Below are positions 1-11,469 of a stretch of 64,000 nucleotides of DNA, piece after piece (position 1 is the stretch's first letter; each line of letters opens with the position of its first letter). Under the pieces are notes generated by a model that saw only the letters and a program-made list of their open reading frames with translations, had not been told where the DNA came from and did not search any database. The DNA lies in assembly GCA_963966185.1 (NCBI GenBank), contig CAWZYM010000260.1, forward strand, positions 273,001-337,000, given 5' to 3'. The stretch comes from Rhabditoides inermis. Taxonomy: Eukaryota; Nematoda; Chromadorea; Rhabditida; Rhabditidae. Both the position numbers and the translations under genes were made by a program.

Positions 1-106
1 GCTTTACACGGCTCGATACAGGGGTCGGTTGAAATATAGAGACGCCGGCGCAGCTGACCTACAGTATACCCTTGAATTTCAGGCACGAGAATGCCCGCAA
101 AACAAG

Positions 107-192
107 TGCCACCGAGAGGAGTCGAACCCATCGAAACGGGCAGTGCCGATTGAGTGCCAGGCGCGCACACTATCCGCTAGACTATCACTGCC
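107..192 (-). repeat. tRNA-like Pol III unit in left copy
   Basis: Read on the minus strand, a perfect A box (TAGTCTAGCGG) is followed about 40 bp later by a B box (GGTTCGACTCC), with a T-rich stretch just downstream. The acceptor stem does not pair well, so it is a tRNA-derived sequence (SINE-like) rather than a proven tRNA gene. The identical unit is at 19481-19566. Confidence 0.5.
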
Positions 193-483
193 ATGAGGAG
201 ATCTGGTGAAAAGCAACAGATCAATCCTCTTACCCAACAATTCGTAGTAGCGCTTGCCTATTCCAGACTACATGAAACATGATGTTATTCCAATAAATAG
301 TGTTTGTTATAATACACATTTTTGAAAGGTATATTTCTGTAGACAATTTTATCTCGTAGAAGTAACCGAAACAACCGAACAAACAAAAACAAGTAACAAT
401 TGTACAGATGGCACAGAGATCATGACTTTGAGGTTATACTAATACAACGACCATACAAAGTAGAAAGAGAAAACAATACTTCT

Positions 484-1964
484 CTATGAGGTAGTGGGAG
501 AGGACACGTTTTCACGCAAAGATTGCTGCAGCTCTGTCACAGCCTCCGAAGACTGCTCCACGCGCTGCTCCACGCGCTGCTCCACGCGCTGCTCCACACG
601 CTGCTCCACGCGCTGCTCCACGCGCTGCTCCACGCGCTGCTCCATGGAACCCGGATGAGAGGAAGCGGGCACGTTCGACAACTGCACCTGTCACATGACT
701 ACATTTATAAATTTTTATACAGTATACTCACCTGACTGTGTGGAAGCGGAGCGCTCGTAGCAGTGTCGAGAGCGAATTGCGCGCAGCGCTGTAATAAACA
801 TGAATGAAAAAAGTTTGTGCACACTAAAAAGAAACTATCACTCACCTCGAGGTACGCTTCAAAGGCGGTCAGCACGAGTTCAGCTTTCTCTCGCTCATCT
901 AGGGTGCCTGCTAGAATGCCGGTTGCAGTTGACGAAGTCGTGAACACGGCCGCGCCCGGGACAGACGCGTGTATCTGAGCAGTTTTTTTACATACAAAGA
1001 ACAAAAATAGAAATACTCACGTGCTCGACTATCTTGCCCGACTCAGCCCAGGCTCTGAGACGAGGCAGCTCCACAACCTTACAGCAATTCCAGACCGTAG
1101 TCTTCCACTGTTCCAGAGCACGGGAACCAGCCGATGCGTCTTTGCCCTAAAAGAATATCTACAATGGTGAGAGATACAGACAACAACATCCTGAGATAAG
1201 AACCTTATAAAACATTAAAACACTGTAATAATCGAATAAAATAAATCATGCTTACCTGTACAGTGATCGACCAATTGCCTTCTCCTTCTTCTGCGTACCC
1301 GACAACCGAGAGATTGTTGATGCGCATGAGGTCGTCGAACCCATTAAAGTTCTAGAAGGGATAACTATCTGGATAATCAAATGATAATGTATTACCCTAT
1401 CGTATGACAGCAGACGCGCGATGGTCCAGTCAACCACCAAAGAGAACTGCTGATCTGGCAGGAGCTCTTTCATCTTCTCAGCTACGATGTTTGCGATCTT
1501 GTCATCAAACTTGTCCGTCGACGCCTCTGCCTGCTCCTTCTTCTCCTCATAGCCGTCCGTCTTTCCTTGCGTGCCCTCCTTCTTTCCTTGTCGCTGCCAC
1601 CACCTGAAATGACGATAGAATATATCATACTATTACATACGTATATAGTAATAGATAATCAATAATAAATACAAATAAACTCACTTGTTCTTCTTGAACT
1701 TGCTGGTCTGTTTGTTGTACTTTTTCTGTACCTCCTTCCTCTTCTGCTGGAACTGCCGTCCAGTTTGTTGGGAATCTTGGTGGAGCGCAGGAGGTGGGTA
1801 AGGTGGGCAGGCGCCTGGCGGTGGGTAGTAAGGAACGTAGCCGAACGGACTGGAAACAAATGAATACATATAAATTCTGAAAGTCTCACTCACCTGGGGT
1901 AGTTGGAAAGGAGAGGGGGCGGAGGCGGGTGATGGGCGTATCCGGGAGCAGGAGGAGGCCACAT
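484..1964 (-). pseudogene. Second copy of element gene C
   Basis: The eight exons of gene C (see 19858-21338) are all present here with the same splice sites and open frame, 19374 bp upstream of the other copy. The coding sequence itself looks intact, including the VEQR repeat. It is listed as a pseudogene only because the element copy carrying it is truncated; it could still be expressed. Confidence 0.6.
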
Positions 1965-2115
1965 ACTAAAATGTAAAATGTAAACATTTTTTTCTAAAAG
2001 CATGTTATATGCATATGATAAACAAATAACTCCAATGGAGTCCGCTCAGCATAACGGATACGCACACGTTCACAAATAAGTACAAACAATATATAAAAAA
2101 GTTTTTATACACACA

Positions 2116-2291
2116 TCATAAACGTAAATTAACAAATGAATCGGGCGCGGCGCCGATGACTAGCCGATCGATGTCCTGGAGGTGGCCGATGTCCTTAGTG
2201 CGACACGCTTGCCCGGCCCTCCGCCACCCACCACCACGCTGCTGTCCAATCAGTACCCGCACCTGGAGACGCAATCATACAACTCTCTCTC

Positions 2292-2367
<76 letters not shown>

Positions 2368-2954
2368 CACCCACCCTCCAGCTTGGGCCGTGCCCCGTGG
2401 GGCATCTGTCCGGGCAGTCCGCTGCCCCTCGCCTCCTGCCGTCTGTCCTGCAACCACTTCTCATTCTCATCGTCCTCCGATGCATTGTAGAACTCGGGCT
2501 GTTGCTTCGCCTCCTCCTAGACAATCAATCAATCCATCAATCCGCCAATCTCCCAACTCCCAACCAACCCATTGGACGATTACTTACTTGACCTCCCGCT
2601 TGCAATCCTTGGCCATCTTGCGGATGGGGTTGTTGCGCTCCTCGTCTCCCTCCGCCCCGCTCTCGCTAGACTCCGCTTCATCCGGCCCCGCCCCCTTCTC
2701 CTCATGCTTCTCCTTCTCCACCTCGCGAGTTTCGTTGCGAGACTCATCGATACGCACCTGAAAGCATCACAATAACACACTGCCAGGAAAACAATCGACA
2801 CAACATTGTGAAATAACACATTGATAACAGTGATAACACAGTTATAACAGCGTGACTCACCTTCTTCTTGGGAGAAACCTTGAGCTCTTTCTCCTTGACA
2901 GCGTGGGAAGAGCTGGGGATGGGAGCAGCAGCAGCGGACGCCGCAAGGGGACCG
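2116..2954 (-). pseudogene. Second copy of element gene D
   Basis: Same exons as gene D at 21490-22335. A shorter CT microsatellite, by about three dinucleotides, lies in the intron between the last two exons. The 5' end is unresolved in both copies. Confidence 0.5.
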
Positions 2955-3329
2955 TCTGAACATCTTGTTCCCTCCCTCTTCCCTCTCTCTTCCCCTTCCC
3001 CCTTCTCTCCCTCCCTCTCCCTTCCCTCTCTTCTCTCCCCCCCCCCTCTTTTTTTTCTCTCTCTCTCTCTCTCCTCCTCCTCCTCCTATCCCACCTTCCC
3101 TCATCACTCTCTCTCCCCAGGGAGTCCCTTCCCTACCCGAGAGTCCCCATCTCGACCAGCACACCGAGCACGCAGCACGCCCCTGCCTGTCGGTCGGTCA
3201 AGGCATTCCTGAAAAAAGATAGGGATGAGTGAGAGAGTGAGAGAGAGAGAAAGATTAAGAGAGAGTGCTTGAAATACTCACGCATAGTGAGTATGATTCC
3301 TACTACGATAAGCTTTTATATTGCACAAC

Positions 3330-3719
3330 CTAGTCATTATCCGGTACGTTTTCGGTTTCCCTTCGATCAAATACTCTCATATTAATTATCAAAGCTCTCA
3401 GCCTTGCGGCCCATTGCATATTAACAACACGCAAACAACGAAAGCGAGAATCCTGCGAATTAAAACGTGCATGTAGAGACTCGACAGGTTGCTCAGACAA
3501 TTGACCCCACATTTTCCAACGTCGCATGAATGGAATCACATGACACCGTAAAGCATGAAGTTTTGGAGTACATCTCTGATTGGGTGAGACAGCTTTCAGA
3601 GCCTTGAAGAAGTCATCAATCGTCTTTTCAAGCGCATCAATGGCAAATGTATATGCGGATTGCAATGAATATGACGGATTTTCAGATGTTAATTGAACAC
3701 ATTGTTTGATTAGTTTCAT
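3330..3719 (-). pseudogene. 3' fragment of element gene E
   Basis: The last 105 or so codons match the C-terminus of the 1094-residue gene E product, including the block with HALRCHVIPFM and EQPVESLHARF. Upstream of 3646 the sequence is unrelated, although the frame happens to stay open for another 73 bp. The rest of the gene is missing, so this is a broken copy. Confidence 0.8.
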
Positions 3720-4459
3720 ACACGTTTTTTTGCGCGCGCCGAAAAAGTCAACGTCTTCCGAACAGATCCTTCGGAATTCCTTCTCCAGTATTTTATCGCG
3801 CTTCGTAAGTGTTTCGAAAGCAGTTGCGAAGGCAGTTTCGAGTTCACTACTCTCTATGAGTGAATTAGGCTAGCTAGAGAGAATATAAGTAACGAGTTCA
3901 TTAGGCCAGCTACATACTCCACCAATATCAATCTAGCGCGCATAAACATACTGCCGGGGAACCAGGACGTGAAAACAACAGCAATCCGCCGTATCGTATC
4001 GCGAGCTGTGTTTTGGAGGGAGTATGCACCATTGGCAATACACAATTTCCGCATGATCATCACGCCGTTCTTTTTCGAGATAAAAAACGTGCTGTCTCGC
4101 GCCCCACTTGATCCCATTCGCGTTCTCACGAGAGCACGAGACGCAAAAAAGAAGAAGAGGTGACCGCTTGGCTACAATTCGCCACCCGCCCCGAAATGAG
4201 ACAGTGAATTGCTTTTCGTGGGCAAGAGGCGCACACGCAAAAAAGAAGAAGAAAACGCAGGATTTGGCAACAGTACGAATTGGATGGCTAGCAATGAGAC
4301 CAATGAGGTTCACCAATTATTCTGGTGACTATCGCTAGCTGTGTTGAGTGTGGAAGGGGTGGTGAGACAATGGTGATCTAGAGTCAGGTACAAACAGGAC
4401 TGATCTCGTCTGGCTAGCTACTGCGACTGCTTGGACTCGAGTCCGCCGCTGCTGCTCAC
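3647..4459. other. Non-coding, no gene recognised
   Basis: Unique sequence to the right of the truncated element copy. Only short open frames without coding character are present. No TIR of the large element is found here. Confidence 0.5.
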
Positions 4460-4516
4460 CTGTGCGGCAGCAAATGCGGCGAGGGCGACAAGCAAGACGA
4501 CGGCCTGGACGTTCAT
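4460..4516 (-). CDS. Orphan first exon encoding a signal peptide
   Basis: An ATG at 4516 (minus) opens 19 codons that form a complete classical signal peptide: a short N-region, a hydrophobic core (VVLLVALAAFAAA) and a likely cleavage after AAQ. The exon ends exactly at a strong donor (CAG|GTGAGC). No matching downstream exon could be recognised between this exon and the element copy ending at 3646, so the rest of the secreted protein is unknown. The gene may have been interrupted by the element, or its next exon may be short and unrecognised. Confidence 0.4.
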
Positions 4517-5216
4517 AGTGTGTGTGTGTGGGTGAGAGGGGAGAGAGGACTGCCTGGGTGGCGGGTGGGCTAGTGGAGTGCCGGCGTGAGGGGGGCGGGG
4601 CAGAGGATGGAAAGGGGAGGAGGAGCGGCAGATATCCACCTCACCGCGTGAACCACAGATTATCCAGGATCTCAGGGCACACAAATGCAGTGTTCCTTAT
4701 TTGCCGAGGAACAGTTTCCACAAAAGGTGTGGTTACGAGGCAACGAGTAACGAGTTTCTTGTTACGCGCTTTCTTTGTTTACGTTTTTCTCCAGGATAGA
4801 TTATAGGCGTAGCTCGCGGAAGTGAGTCCAAATGACAGAGTGCGAAAAGAATGAAGAATAACAAACAAACAGATAGTGAAGTGGGTAGTGAAGTGATGTG
4901 TATGCTTTAAGTTTTTGGCGTTTTGGATGTTTGGATGTCCTGGAAGATGGCATCAGAATGCATTCACCTCCAAGGTTGCATTCGGCATGTTGTGTGTGTG
5001 TGGCGGCGGCGGCACGAATAGCGTGCGCGTTGAGTGATTCGCCACCCAGCCACACTCACACTCGCATATCTACCTGTCCGAAGCTCACCTGAGTCCCCGA
5101 CTGCAGACACTCTCCTGATTCGGTGATTCGGACTACTGTAGCCCCGGGGGGCGTTTCAATATCATATTGACGCTGCGTGTGCGTCTTGAATCGAGTGAGT
5201 ATCCGTCACTCCCGGA

Positions 5217-5220
<4 letters not shown>
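4517..5220. other. Non-coding, upstream region
   Basis: Low-complexity GT and GGC runs occur near 4990-5010. No convincing exon seen. Confidence 0.4.
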
Positions 5221-5221
<1 letters not shown>

Positions 5222-5262
<41 letters not shown>

Positions 5263-5306
5263 CCCACCCACTCATTCACAGACGGACTCTCAGGAGAGTT
5301 GTATGC

Positions 5307-5347
<41 letters not shown>
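5222..5347. repeat. Inverted microsatellite pair (CT)n ... (GA)n
   Basis: About 38 bp of CT repeats is followed, after about 50 bp, by about 38 bp of GA repeats on the same strand. The two tracts are complementary and could form a long hairpin. Confidence 0.85.
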
Positions 5348-5352
<5 letters not shown>

Positions 5353-6461
5353 GTTCCATTGCTGCACAAATAATGAAACAAGGAAAAGGTCTGCCCCGCA
5401 ATTACTCTCCTGGCCTCGTCGGCACATCAACTCGATTATATCGAGCAATCGAGCAGATTTGAGCCACGGTCTGGTACAATGGAAAATGCAACATGATGTC
5501 ACGGTGTGTGGTGGACAGAACACCACGATCCTTGCACTCACACCAACATAATGTCAACTCCACACATGTTCATGAAATGCGGCTCAGGGTGAACTTAAAT
5601 TTGACTTCACATTCTCTGATCAGCAAACGTTTAGTGCACTAGGGTTGTCTTGGGAGAAAGTAGAAAGGAAGTAAAGCGCCCTCACAATATAAAAAACTAA
5701 CATTTATCATGTTGTTGTTGCTGTCAAAGTAGGTAATAGTTGCACACCCGTTGGCCAAAGTGTGAAGCGAAAATTTTGAATAGAGTCCGAAAATAAGAAC
5801 TAGTGTGTTTCCGGACAATAAATTTCGAATCTCTTCATACGAAAGAGTCGTCGCCAGGCGACAAAAATGAAATGACTTATTTCCTATAGATAGCGCTACC
5901 AGCAAAGAGAACCATCGATTGTGGCAAAGTGTCCCACGATAACTCTTTATTCCGAAGGAATTTCCGAGACTTTTCCTCTTCCGCCATCATTCGCTTGCAG
6001 GAAGTTGTGGAATGTGTGGTTAGAAAGATGAAGAGTGGAACTGAAGCAATCACACGTTTTACTGTGATTAAAAGATTATAGTAAACGACGTGGTGGTTCT
6101 CAAATGAATCAGTGTCAGATTTTCTTTCACAGAAATACACAACAAGAACAGAGTAATGTGAATACTGTGAAGAGATGAATACGTGTAATTTTCACATGAA
6201 CACTTCGAGAACACTAATCAACTTTTTTTCATTGTGTGTTTCACACAAGTACACATTTTTATGACCGAACCGTCTTCCTATTGTTCAGTCAGTGCTCGAT
6301 AGAGTCAAGTGTAGTTTTATTATTATTTTTTGTTTTGAATATTATTGAACCTAACAAATCTTAAAAACTGTCTCAGCGACACGCCTTTTTAATGAGAACG
6401 TGAGGAGTCGATATTACATTATTTCGATCCCACAGGGAAAAAAAACAAGCTGGATAATTAG
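5348..6461. other. Non-coding, AT-rich, nothing recognised
   Basis: Two short minus-strand open frames (5639-5905, 5877-6140) have neither splice context nor recognisable motifs. I see no gene here. Confidence 0.4.
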
Positions 6462-6697
6462 TTTATCTTATCATACAAGTCACATATGATAAGAATTCTC
6501 ATCTTCAAAGCTCTCATGAATTTAGAATTGTTCCATCATTTGATCACACAGGCCGTACCAGCACTTTTTTAAGCAGAACCTTCGCAATCTGGAATGCGCT
6601 TTCTCGTGACCTAATCTCCATCAATGATCCCTCCATCTTCAAATCACAACTCTCTACATTAGATCTCATGCCACCTAGCAAATTGCGCAACTTATAG
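6462..6697 (+). pseudogene. LINE ORF2 C-terminal fragment
   Basis: About 78 codons read as the end of a non-LTR reverse-transcriptase ORF: the block RTSTFLSRTFAIWNALSRD matches the C-terminal region usual in CR1/Jockey-like elements, and it stops at TAG 6695-6697. It is followed by a short tail with a repeated TAAACCTATC near 6830-6845, as is common at CR1-like 3' ends. The copy is 5'-truncated and dead. Confidence 0.75.
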
Positions 6698-7153
6698 AGA
6701 GCTCTCCCCACTTCCTTTTCCATGTAACACTATGTGATTATTTCCTTGTTCATTATCATTAAAACCCCATTTATACCTGCCTGATCCCTCCATCTTCAAA
6801 TAATTTCGATTTTCCCACGTTATCGGTAATAAACCTATCTAAACCTATCTACAACATCGTCATTCTCTCTACATGAAAGTGCGCTTATTTTCGAAAAACG
6901 TATTTCTGTTTCGTTTTTCAACATGTGTTTTTTTGCTTAGCGGTATCTGTTTCATCGATACCTAGTGGAGAATCAAATTTATTCTTTCATTCAACTGTGG
7001 TTTTCATTTGTTAAAAACAACAACAACTAATTAATGTATGATTCATTATACATACGTGGTGACACTTAGTGTCTCATACTTACTACAAGAAAGTTTTATG
7101 CATCGTGGAAGAGAATAACGATCGTCACATATAATAATAATAATATAATATAT
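6698..7153. other. LINE tail and AT-rich spacer
   Basis: Holds the tail of the LINE fragment up to about 6850, then AT-rich sequence with a (TAA)n stretch at about 7130-7145. No gene. Confidence 0.4.
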
Positions 7154-7339
7154 TTATCCATAGAAACAGAATCGCAATGACAACATTGGAAAGACAACAA
7201 AAGTTATGATGAACGAGTGTCCAACATCAATCGGTTTCCTTCCCAGTGAGGCAAAGCGAATACTGCGGAAGCCACCTCCAGACACCTTGACGTGTTTGAC
7301 AGAAGTGTACTTCCTCCACAGGCACTCTCGCGACGACAA
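7154..7339 (-). CDS. Possible last exon of an unknown gene
   Basis: After a good acceptor (TTTCAG, high end 7339) an open frame of 61 codons runs to a stop at 7154. It ends in a hydrophobic stretch (FIITFVVFPMLSL) that could be a membrane or GPI-anchor segment. Upstream exons are not recognised. The LINE at 7382-11137 sits only about 40 bp upstream of the acceptor, so it would lie in the preceding intron. Weak evidence. Confidence 0.3.
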   Translation of the reverse strand: MSSRECLWRKYTSVKHVKVSGGGFRSIRFASLGRKPIDVGHSFIITFVVFPMLSLRFCFYG

Positions 7340-7428
7340 CTGAAATGAGTGAGGAGGCAAGCGCCTCATCATTAGAATCACCCAATCAAGTCAAACCACC
7401 CTGGAGCTTCTATCACATTAACAGATTA

Positions 7429-10259
7429 TTACAAACGTGTGGGGTCTTGAATCCTCTTTTGGATGGTACTGAAGAAATGATCAATTGCGACTCCAAATTC
7501 TTTCTTAGATAAACAGGTGACCACGCTTCTATCCAAATCATTCCAATACTGGACAGCTCTATATAATATAAAACTTTGGCCTATCGTAGTGAGAGGTGAA
7601 GGGGCTGTGTTCTTGAGTTTCAACCCATGATTTCGCAATGTACTCATTCTAGAACCAACCGGGACTAGAGCGAATGGACATTCCGAGTTGAAATAACCAT
7701 AAATGTATCTATGTACAAATCGAATATCACACTTAACCCGTCGTAACCAGAGAGTGTCTAAATTATATCGTTTTAGTCTGCTTTCGTAATCTAGTTTAGG
7801 GGCTATGTAACGGGTGAGCTTGCGCTGAACTGCTTCTAGATCATTTATATGGCCTTTGTTAATCAAACAAAGAACTTCTGAACCATATTCTAGTGCCGGT
7901 CTTATTTTAGTTTTGTAGAAATTTAAGTAAAGTTGCTCATTTACATGGAAATTTGCTCTCAGTGCTCCAATTTTGGAAGAGGCTTTTTGGATAGCCTTCC
8001 GGATATGTTCTGATGGGTCGAGAGTAGATGTTAGAATAACACCCAAATCCTTCACAGAATCAGAGCACGAGAGAGTTACATCACCACATTTATAAACCGA
8101 CTTGATAGGTTTCTTTCCGAAATGAACAACTGTGCACTTGGCAGCAGATAGCGCTAGCTGTCGCTCAGATAGCCACGCATATACTTCATTAAAATCGGAT
8201 TCAAGACAATCATGGAAGTTCGGTCGATTCTGAGATATTGACAATTTCATATCATCAGCATACAGAAAATACCTACAGTGCTTCACCACTTCACCAATAC
8301 CATTTACATAAATCAAGAATAGAAGGGGTCCTAGGACTGATCCTTGTGGTACTCCACTCAAAACATTCTCCCAGCTCGAGTAACATTGTCCGATTTTGAC
8401 TGACTGTGTCCTATCAGTTAAAAATAAAGAAAGCCAATTCAAGAGTTTACCATCAATGCCATAGGAACGGCACACTTCTAAAACTCTCCTATGCACCACA
8501 CTATCAAACGCTTTCTTTATATCTAAATATATAGTGTCTACACCACTATTGTTGCCCAAATGTTCTACTAAATAGCTTACATAATCTACCATTTGAGTTA
8601 TTGTTCCACGACCGTTTAAGAAACCATGTTGAAATTTACTTACTATATTATATTGCCAAAGATGGGAACGAATAGCGTAACAAATGATCCTTTCAAACAC
8701 TCGACTGATACAACACGTGAGAGTAATCGGGCGATAGTTCGTGAACCGAGTTTTGTCACCGGATTTATATACTGGTACCACAATGCCTTTCCTCCAAATA
8801 TTAGGAATCACACCACATTGATAGCATTCTTCGAATATAATTGATAGAGGTAAAGCGATGACAGTAGCCAGAGATTGTAACACAAGTGACGGTATGTTAT
8901 CAAGTCCACAAGATAGTTTTCTGTTCGTTCGTTTCAAATATTCATACACCACATGAGGACTAAAATCTATCTCTCCTATCGACTTAACACCAGGGAAATC
9001 TTTTAGATTAAATGGTCTGTTATCATCTCTCGAAAACACCGATACAAAGAACTTATTGAAGTGTGAAGCACGTTCAGTATCTTCTGATATGATATTGTCA
9101 TTACTATCTCGCATATCAGGAATAGGATCAGTAGGTGAAAGTTTAGACTTGATATAGTTCCAATAGCGAGCAGGAGAGCTGGACTTGAGAATATGAGCTT
9201 CTCTTTCCTTGATACACGCGGATAGACTCACTCTATATTCCTTCAATAAACGTGTGTAGTTTGCTCGATCCTGCTCAAGTTTAGTGAACTTTTGTTTCGC
9301 ATGCAGCCTCTTGACCCTCTTTTTCAATCGAGATAACCAATGTGGGAAACGTGGGGTATTGTCAGAGTGCACTGTGCGAGTAGGTATACGAAACTGTAGC
9401 GCATCTTCCAACACATGGCAGAAAGCAGAATATTTAGAATCGATGTCAGCGCAGTCTCTGAATACTTGCTGCCAGTCCACCAACGCTAAATCACAGTTTA
9501 CTGCGCCATAGTCGCCGTTCCTGTAGTCAAGTGATGGCTGAGTAGTGATCTGGGAAGGCTTAGTGAATCCAAGAGTGAGGTCGGCTTCTATAGAGTCATG
9601 ATCACTGTACCCTGTAGACGTATGCACGTTACACACCAACGACTTATCAGAACTCAAGATTAGGTCTAAGATGTTGTTACCACGAGTTGGTTCAGAGACC
9701 AGCTGATAGAGACCCTGATTAATACACCAATTCAAAAACAACTGGGAGATAGAGTCACTCGCGCTATGACATAACCAAGAATTGTCAGGATAGTTGAAAT
9801 CACCTAATATGAGAAGAGAAGGCACTCTGCCAAGGGTTTCTATAAAATCTGAGAACTGGGTAATGAAATTTGCATCTCGCCCTGGTGGTCTATATACACC
9901 ACTACAAACTCCATACCATTAGCACACACTCGGACCGCAATTGAATCAAAGGAAGTGGAGGTGTGTTTTGTGATCACAGACGAGCGCGCCGTTTCCGGTA
10001 TGCAAATCAAAACACCACCACCTCTCTTATGCACACGTGAAACGGAATAACTACAGAAACCAGGGAATTTTGGGACATTACAAGAAGGAGAAAGCCAAGT
10101 TTCAGTTAAAACAGCTATACATGATGGAGAGTTACAAAGAAAATGAGAAATACACAATTGATCGTTATAACTTTTTAGAGATCGAACATTAGCTAATAAT
10201 AGTCTGTAGTGAATACTCCGAGGACGGCTAGACATGACTAGGCGATCCCGCAGAATCAA
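7429..10259 (-). pseudogene. LINE ORF2, endonuclease plus reverse transcriptase, frameshifted
   Basis: The first part (10259 to about 9840) is an apurinic-type endonuclease with ANVRSLKS, LTETWLS and RGGGVLI blocks. The second (9825 to 7429) continues the endonuclease (LILGDFN, GYSDHDS) and then carries reverse-transcriptase motifs: NYRPITLTCCISRVFE, YLDIKKAFDSV, SGVPQGSVLGPLLF and the catalytic FLYADD. The two parts are in different frames: near 9890-9900 the reading shifts by one base, and the shifted frame would restore the usual YRPPG motif. The start overlaps the end of ORF1 by 32 bp. A sequencing error at that point is possible. Confidence 0.85.
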
Positions 10260-11073
10260 CGCCTACCACCCCACCCACCTCCGAAGTCCTCGTCCCAGCA
10301 CCCGCGGACGCACTGCTTGCCCCGCCCGGTCCAGTCACACGACGACGGTAGAGCAGCTCGATCGACATATTGCGAATACAATACCTAGGATGGAAGAGAG
10401 ATGAGTTGACAGACTGGACATAACCCCTAAGCTGCTTCTCCCTCTTACGTTCCTCATAGGTCAGGTCGTCGCGAGCGAACCGTCCCGCGTTCCTTCCGAT
10501 GGCAGTCTTCACCGCGAGACGATGGTCGTTGTCCCGCAGCTCGATCTTGACAGGTCTCCAGCCAGCTCCCTTCCTCTCCTTCGGATGACGATACGCTTTG
10601 ACGATCAGATCCTCCGGAAGTCCGTTCTCTAGCATAATCTCCTTGAACTTGACGGTCAGTTCCTCGTCGGTCTCTCCTTTCTCCTCTCGCCCGATCAGAA
10701 CAATGCGCGCGTCCTTGTTGTCTTCCCGACGCTCCCTCTCCCTCTCACCAGAACGACAGTACTCCTCGTATTCCGGGTTACGGGGCGCCCTTGCGATGAT
10801 GTGCTCCAACTTGTAGGGGTCAAATGGTATCTTCTTCTCGGCGATCATGACAGTGGGCTCAGCCTTCCTCTCCGCCGACTCCTCCTTTGACTTCTTCAGA
10901 TCCGCCATCTCCGACGTCAGCCTCTCCATAGTGGAGGAGAGATTCATGACCGTCACCTTGCACTGGTTCAGCTCCATACACTTGCCCTCGTACTTCTCCT
11001 GCAGCAGCTTGTACTTCTTCAGCAGCTCCTTATAGTTCCGCTTAGCATCTGGATCCGGAGACGTTTCCGCCAT
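10228..11073 (-). CDS. LINE ORF1, coiled-coil protein
   Basis: 281 residues. The N-terminal third is a coiled coil rich in K, E and L (LLKKYKLLQEKYE), followed by a charged domain (ARIVLIGREEKGETDEEL, RHPKERKGAGWRPVKIEL) that resembles the small RNA-binding domain found in ORF1 of many CR1/L2-type elements. In this family ORF1p binds the element RNA as a chaperone. The ATG at 11073 is the first in frame after the 5' UTR. The same protein, about 98 percent identical, starts at 63467. Confidence 0.75.
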   Translation of the reverse strand: MAETSPDPDAKRNYKELLKKYKLLQEKYEGKCMELNQCKVTVMNLSSTMERLTSEMADLKKSKEESAERKAEPTVMIAEKKIPFDPYKLEHIIARAPRNPEYEEYCRSGERERERREDNKDARIVLIGREEKGETDEELTVKFKEIMLENGLPEDLIVKAYRHPKERKGAGWRPVKIELRDNDHRLAVKTAIGRNAGRFARDDLTYEERKREKQLRGYVQSVNSSLFHPRYCIRNMSIELLYRRRVTGPGGASSASAGAGTRTSEVGGVVGVDSAGSPSHV

Positions 11074-11143
11074 GATGACAAAAGGCGGACAGCGAAATAA
11101 ATAACACCCGACCGCACAGCGCGAGACAAAAACGGGGAATCAC

Positions 11144-11469
11144 ATGCCACATATTGTTTCTGTGAAGACAAGAAAAAAGAAAAGTACAACTAGAATGACT
11201 GACTGGAAATTAGACACTACTTAAACAAAAACTTGTTAACTTCATAACTCCGTGAGTGGCGAAAGCAGTTCAAACCAACGCGTTCTCTATCACAACACTT
11301 CTAATTTGAAAACACAAGTTTCGTGCTTTCGCAGGTGGAATGTTCGACTAGATGTGGCTGAAAGCGACTAACTCGAAAGTATTCACTGAAGTAGAACTGT
11401 TCTGCTTTTTCGCTCACCCGCAGACTCGCTGGTTCGTATCTTGTGTGTGCACAGCAACACAGCACAGCC
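11144..11469. other. Upstream region of chemoreceptor gene
   Basis: Lies between the LINE and the receptor start codon, so it probably holds the receptor promoter. I see no specific motif. Confidence 0.35.

Larger units (their letters stand above)
1..3646. mobile_element. Truncated second copy of the 19.9-kb element
   Basis: This segment matches 19375-23027 with no base difference seen in the stretches compared, apart from about 6 bp in a CT microsatellite and 1 bp in a C run. The match starts at the window edge, so the copy probably extends further left. It stops abruptly at 3646, inside the 3' part of gene E. Beyond that point neither the rest of gene E, genes F and G nor the right inverted repeat follows. 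It holds copies of gene C (484-1964), gene D (2116-2954) and the last 105 or so codons of gene E (3330-3646). I infer a recent copy cut by recombination or deletion. A collapsed or duplicated haplotype in the assembly is the alternative. Confidence 0.85.
7382..11137 (-). mobile_element. LINE (CR1/Jockey-like), nearly full length
   Basis: A two-ORF non-LTR retrotransposon on the minus strand. Its 5' end is fixed at about 11137 by comparison with the second copy at 63401, where homology begins at the same TTCCCCG. Flanking AATCAC at 7376-7381 and 11138-11143 is a candidate 6-bp target-site duplication. ORF1 is intact; ORF2 carries one frameshift near 9830-9900, so this copy is probably inactive on its own. 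Confidence 0.85.

Noticed and set aside
2156..2761. Plus-strand frame with a long SLSLSL run
   Set aside because: Shadow of the CT microsatellite and antisense to gene D exons.
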